DNA of 24,570 nucleotides from JBJXHG01 sp046160865 (GCA_046160865.1 JBJXHG010000061.1:1-24570); one strand, 5' to 3'. Counted from the first letter of the stretch, positions 15,803 to 24,477 are shown. Made by a program: numbers and translations. Notes: generated by a model not told the origin, from the sequence alone.

Positions 15803-16306
15803 TCAGTTGAAGTCGTAGATGTACGACAGGCGCAACTTGTTCAGGATCGCGTAGGGCAGTCGGCCGAGCAGCTTCAGATCCTGGTCGCCGTGGTCATTGA
15901 ACCCGCGCAGAACCGGGTTGCGCATGATGAAGAAGCGGCGGCTCGAGCGATCATCGGCTTCGTACGAGCCCGGACGAACCTCGCCGCCGAGCTCGATGTT
16001 CAGCGAGCCTGTGTAGAACACGCGCACGCGATGCAGGAGCTGGTTCTTCGCGAGCTCCTTCTGGTGCGTGTCGCCGCCGCTGTCGAGGAACTCGTGGCCG
16101 AGCAGGATCTCGTCGACGTTGACGTGCAGGAGCGGCGTCGTGATGCGTTCGCAGCTGTTCAAGTCGACCAGCGTCGCGTCGCGCACCTTCAGGAAATACT
16201 TGCGGTGCTCGTCGAGGATCTGTGACAGGCGCGTGTACTTGTTTTCGACGTTGCCCTTGATGAGGAACGAGTCGGTGAGCAGCAGATCCGAGACGAGGGT
16301 CAGCAT
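15803..16306 (-). CDS. Hypothetical protein co-transcribed with folC
   Basis: This 167-residue soluble-looking protein was not firmly recognised. Its N-terminal half (LTDSFLIKGNVENKYTRLSQ, then YFLKVRDATLVDL and TTPLLHVNVDEILLGHEFLD) loosely resembles the small beta-rich DUF6812-type domain found in planctomycetes. The C-terminal half contains HRVRVFYTGSLNIELGGEV and ends LPYAILNKLRLSYIYDFN. There is no signal peptide, membrane helix or catalytic motif. The ATG at 16306 overlaps the folC stop by 7 bases, so it is translationally coupled as the second gene of that operon. A hairpin begins immediately after its stop codon. Confidence 0.75.
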   Translation of the reverse strand: MLTLVSDLLLTDSFLIKGNVENKYTRLSQILDEHRKYFLKVRDATLVDLNSCERITTPLLHVNVDEILLGHEFLDSGGDTHQKELAKNQLLHRVRVFYTGSLNIELGGEVRPGSYEADDRSSRRFFIMRNPVLRGFNDHGDQDLKLLGRLPYAILNKLRLSYIYDFN

Positions 16307-17604
16307 CGGTTTCTTTGGGGGCCGGTCGCGATCTGCAGCCGAATGGCGCCTGCGAGGTAGAAGGATCCGAGGATCAGCACCCACCGGCCGCGGGCTCCGG
16401 CGAGCGCGCGTGCGAACGCTTCGGCCGGTTCCGCTACCGCTTCCGCGGTGAGTCCCGTGCGCGATGCCTCCGCCGCGAGCTCTTCGGCCGCGCGCAGCGG
16501 TCCGACGGCCACGGTAGTGCAGAGCAGCCTATCGGTCCGCCCTACGAGCTTCTTGAGGATCGAGCGCGCATCCTTTTCGCGTCCGAGCGCGATGACGACG
16601 GTCGGCAAGCCGCGCAAATCGGCGTCGTGCGCGAGCTCGTCGAGCACCATCTCGACGCTCGACGCGACGTGCGCCGCGTCGACCACGACGGGCACACCGT
16701 CGACGTCGAACCGTTCCAACCGGCCGGGAAGACGCGCTGCCTCTATCGCGTGCGCGTCGAGGAGCCTGCCCGACGCGGCTCCACGAGATCCCCGAACGCC
16801 GCGCGCGCAGAGCTCGTCGAGGCACAGACGCGCAAGGTCGGCGTTGCGCGCGAGCATGGTCGGCGCGGACCGGGACGGGCGCAGGATCTTGCAGCCGAGG
16901 CGCGCGGCGAGGTCGTGCAGGACGCGCCCCGCCTCGTCATCCGGCGCGAGGCTCGTCACGAGCGCGCTGCCCGCCTTCAAGATGCCGCCCTTCTCGCGCG
17001 CGATCGCCGCACGCGTGGTCCCCAGCACGGCGGTGTGCTCGAGATCGACGTTCGTGACGAGGCAGACTTCGCCGCGCACGACGTTCGTCGAGTCGAGCCG
17101 GCCACCGAGGCCGCACTCGACGACGGCCCACTCGACGCCCGCTTCGGCGAAGGTCGCGAACGCGGCGGCCGTCATGACGTCGAACCACGTCGCGCCTCCA
17201 CCCGCAGTGCCCGCGGCGCCGGCGGCCTCCCGCGCCGCGAGTGCGCCCTCGAGCCCGCAAGCCAGCTCGCGGTCGCCCACGTCGCAGCCGTCGATGCGGA
17301 TCCGCTCGTGGATGCGCGTGACGTGCGGCGACGTGTACAGCCCGACCTTCGCGCCCATGCGCGCCAAGCCTTCCGCGACGAGCGCAGCGGTCGTGCCCTT
17401 CCCCTTCGTGCCCGCGACGTGCACCGCGCGCCAGCGCTCGTGCGGCGCGCCCATGCGCGTCAGCAAGTCGCGCACCGGCTCGATCGTCACACGCATCTGT
17501 GCGTCGCGGTCTCGGCGCTCCCAATCGACGAGCGTGTTCAAGCGCGCCAGCGCGTCACTGAGCCGCGCGCCGCTCTCCGCGTCGGAGTTCGAGTTCGGTG
17601 TCAT
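16300..17604 (-). CDS. folC: Folylpolyglutamate synthase / dihydrofolate synthase
   Basis: This 434-residue Mur-ligase-family enzyme adds glutamate to folates, or to dihydropteroate, with ATP. The P-loop VAGTKGKGTT (63-72, Lys69) is the clearest motif. YTSPHVTRIHERIRIDG, VECGLGGRLDSTN and TNVDLEHTAVLG, followed by AREKGGILKAG, are all typical of FolC. The C-terminal domain begins near RLPGRLERFDVDGVPVVVDA; the usual DGAHNP segment reads DAAHVAS. The start at 17604 is the first good ATG. It heads a two-gene operon with the hypothetical gene at 15803 and is divergent from the Nudix gene across 163 bases. Confidence 0.94.
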   Translation of the reverse strand: MTPNSNSDAESGARLSDALARLNTLVDWERRDRDAQMRVTIEPVRDLLTRMGAPHERWRAVHVAGTKGKGTTAALVAEGLARMGAKVGLYTSPHVTRIHERIRIDGCDVGDRELACGLEGALAAREAAGAAGTAGGGATWFDVMTAAAFATFAEAGVEWAVVECGLGGRLDSTNVVRGEVCLVTNVDLEHTAVLGTTRAAIAREKGGILKAGSALVTSLAPDDEAGRVLHDLAARLGCKILRPSRSAPTMLARNADLARLCLDELCARGVRGSRGAASGRLLDAHAIEAARLPGRLERFDVDGVPVVVDAAHVASSVEMVLDELAHDADLRGLPTVVIALGREKDARSILKKLVGRTDRLLCTTVAVGPLRAAEELAAEASRTGLTAEAVAEPAEAFARALAGARGRWVLILGSFYLAGAIRLQIATGPQRNRC

Positions 17605-17767
17605 CGTCTGGGCCCGCTACTGCGCGCGCCTCCGCGTCCTATGTAGGCGCACCGAGCTCGTGCCGCGCGCCGCTTCGCATCGGGTGAGCGGGGTAGGATA
17701 TGGACGACACTGCTCGGAATCTCCGCAAGCACCGGAAGCCCGACGGCCGACACCCCTCCGCAGCTTC

Positions 17768-18190
17768 ATGACCGACCTCCTCCACCGGATCCGGGTCTTC
17801 GTCTTCCAGGTCAAGAGCCACGAGCCTGACTACCTGCTCTTGCGCGGATCGCAGGGCATCGAGAGCTTTTGGGGGCCTATCCAAGGCAACATCGGCTTCG
17901 GTGAAAAGCTCGAGTCGGCGATCCGTCGCGAGGTGATGGACGACGTCGGCATCCTGTCGCCGATCGACCTGATCGATCTCCAGATGCCTAACCGCCTGGT
18001 GATGGGCGACGAAGAGATCATCGAGTGGACGTTCGGCCTGCGCACGGCGCCGACGCCGTCGCCGCTACGCCTCGATCCGCGCTGGGCGGAGTTCCGCTGG
18101 GTGCAGTTCTCGGAGGCGTATCCGACGCTCGAGCTCGACGTCGACCGCGCCGCGATCATGCGGCTCCACACGCTGCTGCGCGCCGCCTGA
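17768..18190 (+). CDS. Nudix hydrolase with an aspartate-substituted Nudix box
   Basis: This 140-residue pyrophosphohydrolase has a Nudix box at residues 40-62. It starts GNIGFGE and ends RREVMDDVGI, fitting GX5EX7REUXEEXGU except that the paired catalytic Glu residues are Asp58 and Asp59. The lead-in SFWGPIQGNIGFGE (33-46) resembles NudB-type dihydroneopterin triphosphate pyrophosphatases, where FWQ..TG.. precedes the box. The ATG at 17768 is the only good start; no Shine-Dalgarno motif is seen. Divergence from folC makes a folate-pathway substrate attractive, but this is inference. Other nucleoside diphosphate derivatives remain possible. Confidence 0.87.
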   Translation: MTDLLHRIRVFVFQVKSHEPDYLLLRGSQGIESFWGPIQGNIGFGEKLESAIRREVMDDVGILSPIDLIDLQMPNRLVMGDEEIIEWTFGLRTAPTPSPLRLDPRWAEFRWVQFSEAYPTLELDVDRAAIMRLHTLLRAA

Positions 18191-18220
18191 GAGCACGTCC
18201 TAAAGCCTCGCCGGGCTTCG

Positions 18221-18235
18221 GGCGGCTGCGCCGCC
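18221..18235 (+). terminator. Possible terminator after the Nudix gene
   Basis: GGCGGC (18221-18226), loop TGC, and GCCGCC (18230-18235) form a perfect short stem 30 bases past the Nudix stop. It lies in the 129-base gap between this gene and the convergent DUF1501 gene. No T-run follows, so intrinsic termination is uncertain. Confidence 0.35.
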
Positions 18236-18319
18236 GCCGAGCGTGTGAATCACTGGGCCGGCATGCGTTGCACGCAGTTCGCGACGTCGCCACCTGCCGA
18301 CACCGCGCTCCGTCAGACC

Positions 18320-19564
18320 TCACACCACCGGCAGCATCGGATAGCGCGCGCCGAGCACCTTCGTGTGGTCGACGCCGAACCAGCGCTCGACCACGCTCGC
18401 GTAGACCGAGCGGAAATCGGTCGTGTGCACGAGGTCCCCGTCGTCGAGTTCCGTCAGCGACGGGTGCTTGCCGTAGAGACCGCCCTTCGCCGACCGGCCA
18501 GCGATGAACATCGGTCCCGCGCGACCGTGATCCGTGCCTCTCGAACCGTTTTCCTGCACGCGCCGCCCGAACTCCGAGAACGCGACGACGAGCGTCTCGT
18601 CCCCCGCCGGAGTGCCGCGCAGGTCCTCGAGGAAGGGCGTGAGCGCCGTGTCGAGCCGCTTCATCGCCGTGTCGTGCTCCGCGCGCTGGTTGTTGTGCGT
18701 GTCGAAGCCGCCGAGCTCGACGGAGATCACGCGCGAGCCGAGACGCGCATCGATGAGCGCGGCGGCGACGCGCATGCTGCGCGCGAACTCTTCGTCCGGG
18801 TACTCCTTGCGCGGTGCGTAGCGGGCGATGGCGCCGCGGATGCGCAGCGACGAATCGCGCGCGTCGGCGTGCACGCCGCGCAAGCGCGCGAGGACGCCAG
18901 TCGCCTGGCCGGACGAGCTCTGCGCGGCGCGGGCGTATGCGGCACCGTCACCCTCCTTCGAGGCGACCCACTGGTAGTTCGCCGGCGTCGCGAACGCGAT
19001 CGGCGGGTGCGCGCGCGAGTGCAGCGAGAACGGAGCCGCGGCGCCGACGTGCACGATGCGCTCGGGATCCTGCTCGGCGCTCCACGCGACTTCGGCGAGA
19101 CGTCCGACCCAGCCTTCCGGGGTGCTGCGCGTGTCGGCCGCGGCCGAGTGCCAGATCTCCATCGACTTGAAGTGCGAGCGCACCGGGTTCGGATACCCGA
19201 CGCCGACGATCACACCGAGCTCGCCGCGGTCGTACACCTGGCGCAAACCCTTGAGGTCCGGGTGCAGGCCCATGTAGTCGTTCAAGCGCAACACCTGCGC
19301 AGGATCGAGGCGCGTCGCGGTGCGCGCGCGGTGGTACGCATCGTCCGCGTACGGAACGACCGTCGAGAGGCCGTCATTGCCGCCGGTGAGCTGCACGAGG
19401 ACGAGCGTGCGCTGCACGTCACCCGCTTTCGGCGTCGCTCCGTCCCACCACGTCCGCACGGCGGCGTTCGGCGTGCGCGAGAGGAGCGTCCAGCCTGCGA
19501 GCGCGGCGACTCCGCCCGTCAACAGGCGGCGGCGATCGATTCCATCGTGTTCACAGCGTTTCAT
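18320..19564 (-). CDS. DUF1501 family protein with Tat signal
   Basis: This 414-residue exported protein is of unknown biochemical function. The N-terminus carries a twin-arginine signal (IDRRRLLTGG, residues 9-18) followed by a hydrophobic stretch ending near residue 35. The DUF1501 core begins TLVLVQLTGGNDGLSTVVPY (53-72). Later landmarks are HPDLKGLRQVYDRGELGVI, GGFDTHNNQ and VVAFSEFGRRVQENGSRGTD, then HGRAGPMFIAG. The fold is related to the alkaline phosphatase/sulfatase type. The start at 19564 is supported by GAGGA 5 bases upstream, and it lies 8 bases after the DUF1800 stop. The DUF1800-DUF1501 order is characteristic of planctomycetes and relatives. Confidence 0.93.
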   Translation of the reverse strand: MKRCEHDGIDRRRLLTGGVAALAGWTLLSRTPNAAVRTWWDGATPKAGDVQRTLVLVQLTGGNDGLSTVVPYADDAYHRARTATRLDPAQVLRLNDYMGLHPDLKGLRQVYDRGELGVIVGVGYPNPVRSHFKSMEIWHSAAADTRSTPEGWVGRLAEVAWSAEQDPERIVHVGAAAPFSLHSRAHPPIAFATPANYQWVASKEGDGAAYARAAQSSSGQATGVLARLRGVHADARDSSLRIRGAIARYAPRKEYPDEEFARSMRVAAALIDARLGSRVISVELGGFDTHNNQRAEHDTAMKRLDTALTPFLEDLRGTPAGDETLVVAFSEFGRRVQENGSRGTDHGRAGPMFIAGRSAKGGLYGKHPSLTELDDGDLVHTTDFRSVYASVVERWFGVDHTKVLGARYPMLPVV

Positions 19565-19572
19565 CGTCGTCC

Positions 19573-21264
19573 TCAAGAGAGCTGGGCCTCGGGCAAGCTC
19601 AGGATCAGGTGCGCGAGCCGGCGCAGCAGACGCTCGCACGGATCGCCGGCATCGAGCAACGCACCGTCGCGCACGCCGATCAGCGCGCGCTCCTGCGTCA
19701 AGAACTCGCGCAGCTCGAGCCGCGTGTCGTCGGGAACGCGAATCGCGAGCAGGTCGTCGCACATGCGTTCGACGATCTGCGCGTCGGTGCGCGAGCTCGT
19801 GCTCTGCATGCGCGCGGTGAAGTGCAGCACCGGGCTCCAGCCGGCGAGCTCGACCTTCTTCAACGCGCGATAGCCGGCCGCGCCAGCCTTCAGTCCCGCT
19901 GCGCCGAGCTTCGGTTTCTCTCCGCCATTCTCGGGCGGCGCCGCGCGCGCGCCGTCGCCGGCCACCATGCCGCCGCTCGGGGCAGGCGCGTCGGCCATGA
20001 GCTTGGTGAGGTCGCCCTGCGCGAACATGTCCTCGACTTTCACGACGCCGAGCATCAGACCGGCGAGGTTTCCACGCTGCATCAGCGTCGCGGTCGTGAT
20101 CCACGACTCGCCCTCGTCCCAGCCCTTGACGCTCGGCGGATAGAAAATGCGCTGTCCGAGCATCGCGGCGCCGGTGCCGAGCATCGCCGCCGGGACGCGG
20201 ATCTTCAGGCGGCGCGCGATGCCGACCAAGTACTCGATCGGCCCTTGCACACGCGCGCCGATGACTTCGTCGCGGTAGAAGTCCGGATCCTTGAACAGCG
20301 TGCGCAGGAACGGCGCCATCTCGTAGTCGCTCGCTCGCAGGAGCTTCGCGTAGCGCTCGAGCCGGACCGGCGCGGGCTCGAGCCCTTCCAAGTGGACGAT
20401 CAAGCGCCGCGCGACGTGGCGCGCGCAAGCGTCCTGTTTCAGCAAGATGTCGACGACCTCGTCGCCGTCCAGCCGACCGGTGACGCCGAGCACGGTCTTC
20501 TCGCCGTCGTCGTGCGTCTTCTTCTCGAAGAAGTACGCGCCGTTCTTCTCCGAGCGGCCGGTCAGCGCGCGCGCCGCTTCCTTCACGTCGCGCTCGGTGT
20601 AGTTGCCTTCACCCAGGCTGAAGAGCTCGAGCAGCTCGCGCGCGAAGTTCTCGTTCGGGCTGCCTTTGCGATTCACTTGGTTGTCGAGGTAGTGCAGCAT
20701 CGCCGCGTCGCGCGCCATGCCGCGCAGGAGGCGTGCGTAGCTCCCGAGCGCGTGCTCGCGCACCATCTGGTTCTGCTTGATGACCTCGAACGACGCGTTG
20801 CCGTTCTCGGCAGCCGTCGTGAAGAAGCCGTGCCAGAAGAGCACCATGCGTTCCTGCAGCACGGCGCGACTCTCGCTCATCCGATCGAACCACCACGACG
20901 AGAAGTCGATGAGCTGCTTGCGATCCTGCTCGCGGTACTCGCGCTCCTGCTCGCGCTTCTCGTCCGGCGTCAGCTCCATCATGCGGCGGCGCGGCATCTG
21001 CTCGAAGCGCTCGACATAGAACGGCGGCGCGGACTCGTCCGGCCGGAACAGCTCGTCGACGAACCCGTCGAGACCCATCTTCACGGCGGCTTCGATCTCC
21101 TCCGGCCGCGCGCCGAAGCCGGCGCGGTTGGCGAGGTGCTCGGCGTTGCGCGCGTTCCACTCGATCGCCTTGACGGCGTCGCTGCTGCCCGCGTGCGCGC
21201 GCTGCGCCCAGGCCGGAATCGCACCCAGCACCATCCCCCACACTGCGATCGCTCGTTGTTGCAT
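19573..21264 (-). CDS. DUF1800 family secreted protein
   Basis: This 563-residue protein has a Sec-type signal (MQQRAIAVWGMVLGAIPAWA, cleavage near residue 26). DUF1800 landmarks are HLANRAGFGARPEEIEAAVK, VLFWHGFFTTAAENG and QNQMVREHALGSYARLLRGM. These are followed by NENFARELLELFSLGEGNYT, AARALTG and SVKGWDEGESWITTATLMQR. The function is unknown; it is regularly found beside DUF1501 genes, as here. The start at 21264 is supported by GAGGA 4 bases upstream and by the signal peptide; an in-frame codon at 21294 lacks both. A Gly/Ala/Pro-rich linker (PAPSGGMVAGDGARAAPPEN) interrupts the C-terminal part. It is the first gene of the pair and divergent from the ubiD-like gene. Confidence 0.93.
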   Translation of the reverse strand: MQQRAIAVWGMVLGAIPAWAQRAHAGSSDAVKAIEWNARNAEHLANRAGFGARPEEIEAAVKMGLDGFVDELFRPDESAPPFYVERFEQMPRRRMMELTPDEKREQEREYREQDRKQLIDFSSWWFDRMSESRAVLQERMVLFWHGFFTTAAENGNASFEVIKQNQMVREHALGSYARLLRGMARDAAMLHYLDNQVNRKGSPNENFARELLELFSLGEGNYTERDVKEAARALTGRSEKNGAYFFEKKTHDDGEKTVLGVTGRLDGDEVVDILLKQDACARHVARRLIVHLEGLEPAPVRLERYAKLLRASDYEMAPFLRTLFKDPDFYRDEVIGARVQGPIEYLVGIARRLKIRVPAAMLGTGAAMLGQRIFYPPSVKGWDEGESWITTATLMQRGNLAGLMLGVVKVEDMFAQGDLTKLMADAPAPSGGMVAGDGARAAPPENGGEKPKLGAAGLKAGAAGYRALKKVELAGWSPVLHFTARMQSTSSRTDAQIVERMCDDLLAIRVPDDTRLELREFLTQERALIGVRDGALLDAGDPCERLLRRLAHLILSLPEAQLS

Positions 21265-21460
21265 ACGGTCCTCGGCTCGCTCGGCGCTCGGCACTCCCGA
21301 CTCGGTTCTCGAGACCGGAGGCGCCGTCCTGAAACCCCGCGAGTGCAGCGAAGTTGCGCCCGATGGTGCAAAGCTCGCTCGCGGCGGCCGCGCGCGTCAG
21401 TGGATCGCCCGAGGCGAGGCCCTACCATGAGCGGCTCGCGCGACGGACGCCGCAACTCGC

Positions 21461-23281
21461 TTGGCCGATGCATCGTACACGGCGGCGCCGCCGCAGGACC
21501 TCCCCGAGCTCTTGCTCCGCCTGAAACGCGCGGGCGAACTCGTCGAGATCGACGCCGAGGTCGATCCGCGGCTCGAGATCGCCGAGGTCCATCGCCGCGT
21601 CATCGCGGCCGGCGGCCCGGCACTGCTCTTCCGCCGCGCGCGCGGCTCGTCCTTTCCGGTCGTCACGAATCTCTTCGGCACGAAGCGGCGCGTCGATCTC
21701 GCGTTCGGCGCGCGTCCCGAAGAGCTCGTGCGCGCAGCGGCATCCCTCCCGCACGAGCTCATGCCGCCGACGGCCGCGAAGCTGTGGGCGAAGCGCGGGC
21801 TCTTGTCCGCGATGCTCAACGTCGGAACACGGCGTCGTGCGTTCGGCCCCGTGACGGAAGTCGTGCAGCTGCCGCCGAAGCTGACCTCGCTGCCCGCGCT
21901 GACCACGTGGTCGCGCGACGGCGGGCCGTTCCTCACGCTGCCGCTCGTCTACACCGAGCACCCCGAAACGCTCGTCGCGAACCTCGGCATGTACCGCGCG
22001 CAGATCTACGCCGACGACCGCTGCGGCGTGCACATGCAGATCGGCAAGGGCGGCGGCTTCCATCTCGCACGCGCGGAAGAGCTCGGCCGACCGCTGCCGG
22101 TGAACATCTTCCTCGGTGGACCACCGGCGCTGATGCTCGGTGCGATTGCGCCGCTGCCGGAAAACGTACCGGAGCTTCTGCTCGCGAGCCTCGTGCTCGG
22201 CAAGAAGCTCCTGCTCGCCGACAACCCGCACGGCCCGCTCGCACTCGCCGCGCGCGCCGAGTTCGCGATCGTCGGCGAGATCGAGACCGGAGCGCGTCGT
22301 CCCGAAGGTCCGTTCGGCGATCACTACGGCTACTACTCGGAGGTGCACGACTATCCATGGATGCGCGTGCGCGCGCTGATGCACCGCAAGAACGCGGTCT
22401 TCCCCGCGACGGTCGTCGGCAAGCCGCGGCAAGAAGACTTCTTCCTCGGCGACTACCTCCAAGGTCTCTTGTCGCCGCTCTTCCCGGTCGTCATGCCGTC
22501 GGTGCGCGCGCTGTGGAGCTACGGGGAGACGGGCTATCACTCGCTCTCGGCCGCCGTCGTGCACGAGCGCTACAAGCGCGAGGCGATGGCGAGCGCGTTC
22601 CGGATCCTCGGCGAAGGGCAACTCTCGCTGACGAAGTTCCTGTTGCTCACGAATCAGCCCGTCGATCTGCACGACTTCCGCGCGACGCTGACGCACGTCC
22701 TCGAGCGCGCCGACTTCCGCACGGACCTGTTCCTCTTCGCGAACTTGTCGATGGACTCGCTCGACTACGCCGGTCCGACGATCAACGAAGGCAGCAAGGG
22801 CGTCCTGCTCGGCGTCGGAGCGACGCGACGGAAGCTCGCGAGCGAGTTCTCCGGCACTCCGTCGAGCGGCGTGACGAAGGTGCGCGTGTTCTCGCCGGGT
22901 TGCCTCGTCGTCGAAGGGCCGGCGTTCGCGCCGAATGACGGCGCCGCGGCGCGCATCGCGCGGGATCCGGCATTCGCGGATTGGCCGCTGCTCGTCCTGT
23001 CCGATGACGCGGAACGGCACGTGAAGAGCACGATGAACTTCCTGTGGGCGACGTTCACGCGCTTCGATCCGGCGCGCGACATCCACGCGCGCTCGGTCGA
23101 GATCGTCGCCAACCACGCCGCGCTCTCACCGCCGATCGTGATCGACGCGCGCAAGAAGCCGTCGTATCCGGCCGAGCTCTTCTGCGACGAAACGACCGCG
23201 AAGACCGTCGACCGGCGTTGGAAGGAGTACTTCCCGGGCGGAATGGAGATGGGCAGCTCGGAGCGCGGGCACTTGGACTGA
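21461..23281 (+). CDS. UbiD-family decarboxylase, long form
   Basis: This 606-residue protein belongs to the prenyl-FMN-dependent decarboxylases, which act on aromatic or alpha,beta-unsaturated acids, including quinone precursors. LKRAGELVEIDAEVDPRLEI opens the fold. The conserved middle contains NLGMYRAQIYADDRCGVHMQ (from about 175) and GPFGDHYGYYSEVHDYP with Glu282 just before it. The protein is about 100 residues longer than E. coli UbiD, resembling longer forms linked to menaquinone synthesis. The only start codon between an in-frame TGA at 21428 and the conserved region is a TTG at 21461. There is no Shine-Dalgarno motif, and no UbiX partner lies in the window. The family is secure; the substrate is unknown. 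Confidence 0.9.
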   Translation: MADASYTAAPPQDLPELLLRLKRAGELVEIDAEVDPRLEIAEVHRRVIAAGGPALLFRRARGSSFPVVTNLFGTKRRVDLAFGARPEELVRAAASLPHELMPPTAAKLWAKRGLLSAMLNVGTRRRAFGPVTEVVQLPPKLTSLPALTTWSRDGGPFLTLPLVYTEHPETLVANLGMYRAQIYADDRCGVHMQIGKGGGFHLARAEELGRPLPVNIFLGGPPALMLGAIAPLPENVPELLLASLVLGKKLLLADNPHGPLALAARAEFAIVGEIETGARRPEGPFGDHYGYYSEVHDYPWMRVRALMHRKNAVFPATVVGKPRQEDFFLGDYLQGLLSPLFPVVMPSVRALWSYGETGYHSLSAAVVHERYKREAMASAFRILGEGQLSLTKFLLLTNQPVDLHDFRATLTHVLERADFRTDLFLFANLSMDSLDYAGPTINEGSKGVLLGVGATRRKLASEFSGTPSSGVTKVRVFSPGCLVVEGPAFAPNDGAAARIARDPAFADWPLLVLSDDAERHVKSTMNFLWATFTRFDPARDIHARSVEIVANHAALSPPIVIDARKKPSYPAELFCDETTAKTVDRRWKEYFPGGMEMGSSERGHLD

Positions 23282-23407
23282 CACGTCGAGCTCGGCGTCG
23301 ACGAGCCGCCGAAACGCGCCGCGCTTGGCGTATGCTCTGCGCCGATACCCGGAATGCGTGGGCCGGCGTCGATTGACCCCCGCGCAGGTGAAAGGCAGCG
23401 AACGAAC

Positions 23408-24268
23408 ATGAGATTCGCGACGAACAAGACGATCTCGCACGCGAGCCGCTTCGCGCTCGTGCTCGTCGTTGCCACCGGCCGCACGGACGCACACGCGCTC
23501 ACGCGCTCGACGACACCGTCGGCCACTGTGACGAGCACCGCGACGCTCGCCTTCGACCACTCGCACAAACAGTGGAGCGACGTGCTCGCGGCGCACGTGA
23601 GCGGCGATCGCGTCGCGTACGCGAAGCTGAAGGCCGGCCGCACCAAGCTCGACCAGTACGTCAAGTCAATGCAAGCCGTGACCGCCGACGAGTACAAGGG
23701 TTGGAAGCGCGACGAGCGGTGCGCGTTCTGGATCAACGCGTACAACGCGTTCACCGTGCAGCGCGTCGTCGACGCGTATCCGATCGAATCGATGAAGGAC
23801 CTCGGCAACCTCGTGACGAGCGTCTGGGATCAGAAGTCGGTCGCGCTCGGCAAGCTGCGGCCCGACGTCGGCGGCGACAAGCTCTCGCTGAACGAGATCC
23901 AGAACAAGATCCTGCGCGACACGTTCAAGGACGCGCGCGTGCACGCTGCGCTGTGCAGCGCGGCAACCAGCAGCCCCGAGATCGTGCAGGAGGCGTTCAC
24001 GGCCGCGCGGCTCGACGCGCAGCTCGACGCGCGCGCGCAGGCGTGGCTCGCCGGTGCTGCGCGCAACAAGTTCGACCGCGCCGCGAGTAAGGTGCAGGTC
24101 TCGAAAGTCTTCGACTGGTACAAAGAGGACTTCGTGCGCGACGCAGGCAGCGTGCAGGGCTGGCTCGCGAAGCACGCGCCCGAGAGCGAGCGCGCGTGGA
24201 TCGCTTCCGCCAAGCCGCTGAAGATCGACTTCCTCGAGTACGCGTGGAAGTTGAACGACGCGAAGTAG
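23408..24268 (+). CDS. Secreted DUF547 family protein, conserved residues altered
   Basis: This 286-residue protein has a likely Sec signal (basic start, then SRFALVLVVATGRTDAHA, residues 13-30). DUF547 is recognised from YVKSMQAVTADEYKGW, CAFWINAYNAFTVQRVVDAY (105-124) and KLSLNEIQNKIL, followed by DARVHAAL. From memory, family members usually read IEHxIL and then HFALNCAxxSCPPL. Here the corresponding positions are IQNKIL and HAALCSAATSSPEI, so the conserved Glu, His and both Cys are replaced; the single cysteine (Cys183) is shifted by one position. The start at 23408 is chosen because the signal peptide begins there. It follows the ubiD-like gene by 126 bases. The function is unknown. Confidence 0.85.
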   Translation: MRFATNKTISHASRFALVLVVATGRTDAHALTRSTTPSATVTSTATLAFDHSHKQWSDVLAAHVSGDRVAYAKLKAGRTKLDQYVKSMQAVTADEYKGWKRDERCAFWINAYNAFTVQRVVDAYPIESMKDLGNLVTSVWDQKSVALGKLRPDVGGDKLSLNEIQNKILRDTFKDARVHAALCSAATSSPEIVQEAFTAARLDAQLDARAQAWLAGAARNKFDRAASKVQVSKVFDWYKEDFVRDAGSVQGWLAKHAPESERAWIASAKPLKIDFLEYAWKLNDAK

Positions 24269-24300
24269 GGAGCCGCGCTTGCGCGTCACGCACGGCACCG

Positions 24301-24477
24301 AGCCCGCATTTCTCACCACGTCCGCCGCGAGGGCGTGACAGCTCGCTTCGGGCAAGGCGTTGCATCGGAATCGACCGCAGTTGACCTGCGTGGTCAGCGA
24401 GGATCGATTCCGATCCGACAACGCCGCTCCGGGCGAGTTGGCGCGGTCGCAGCCGGATGTGGTGAGAGATCCGGGCT
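24301..24477 (-). repeat. Large palindromic repeat, right copy
   Basis: This is an imperfect inverted repeat of about 177 bases. The left arm starts AGCCCGCATTTCTCACCACG, and the reverse complement of the right arm starts AGCCCGGATCTCTCACCACA: 21 of the first 24 bases match, and similarity continues through GGCGTTG and ATCGGAATCGA. The centre is near 24378-24400. Bases 24301-24431 align without gaps to the reverse complement of 3365-3495. It begins 32 bases after the DUF547 stop and contains no gene. It resembles a non-autonomous mobile element, but no family is recognised. Confidence 0.75.

Noticed and set aside
19609..22938. A 1109-residue open frame on the plus strand
   Set aside because: It runs antisense to the DUF1800 gene and then out of frame through the ubiD-like gene; the composition is Arg/Ala/Leu-rich and no domain is visible.
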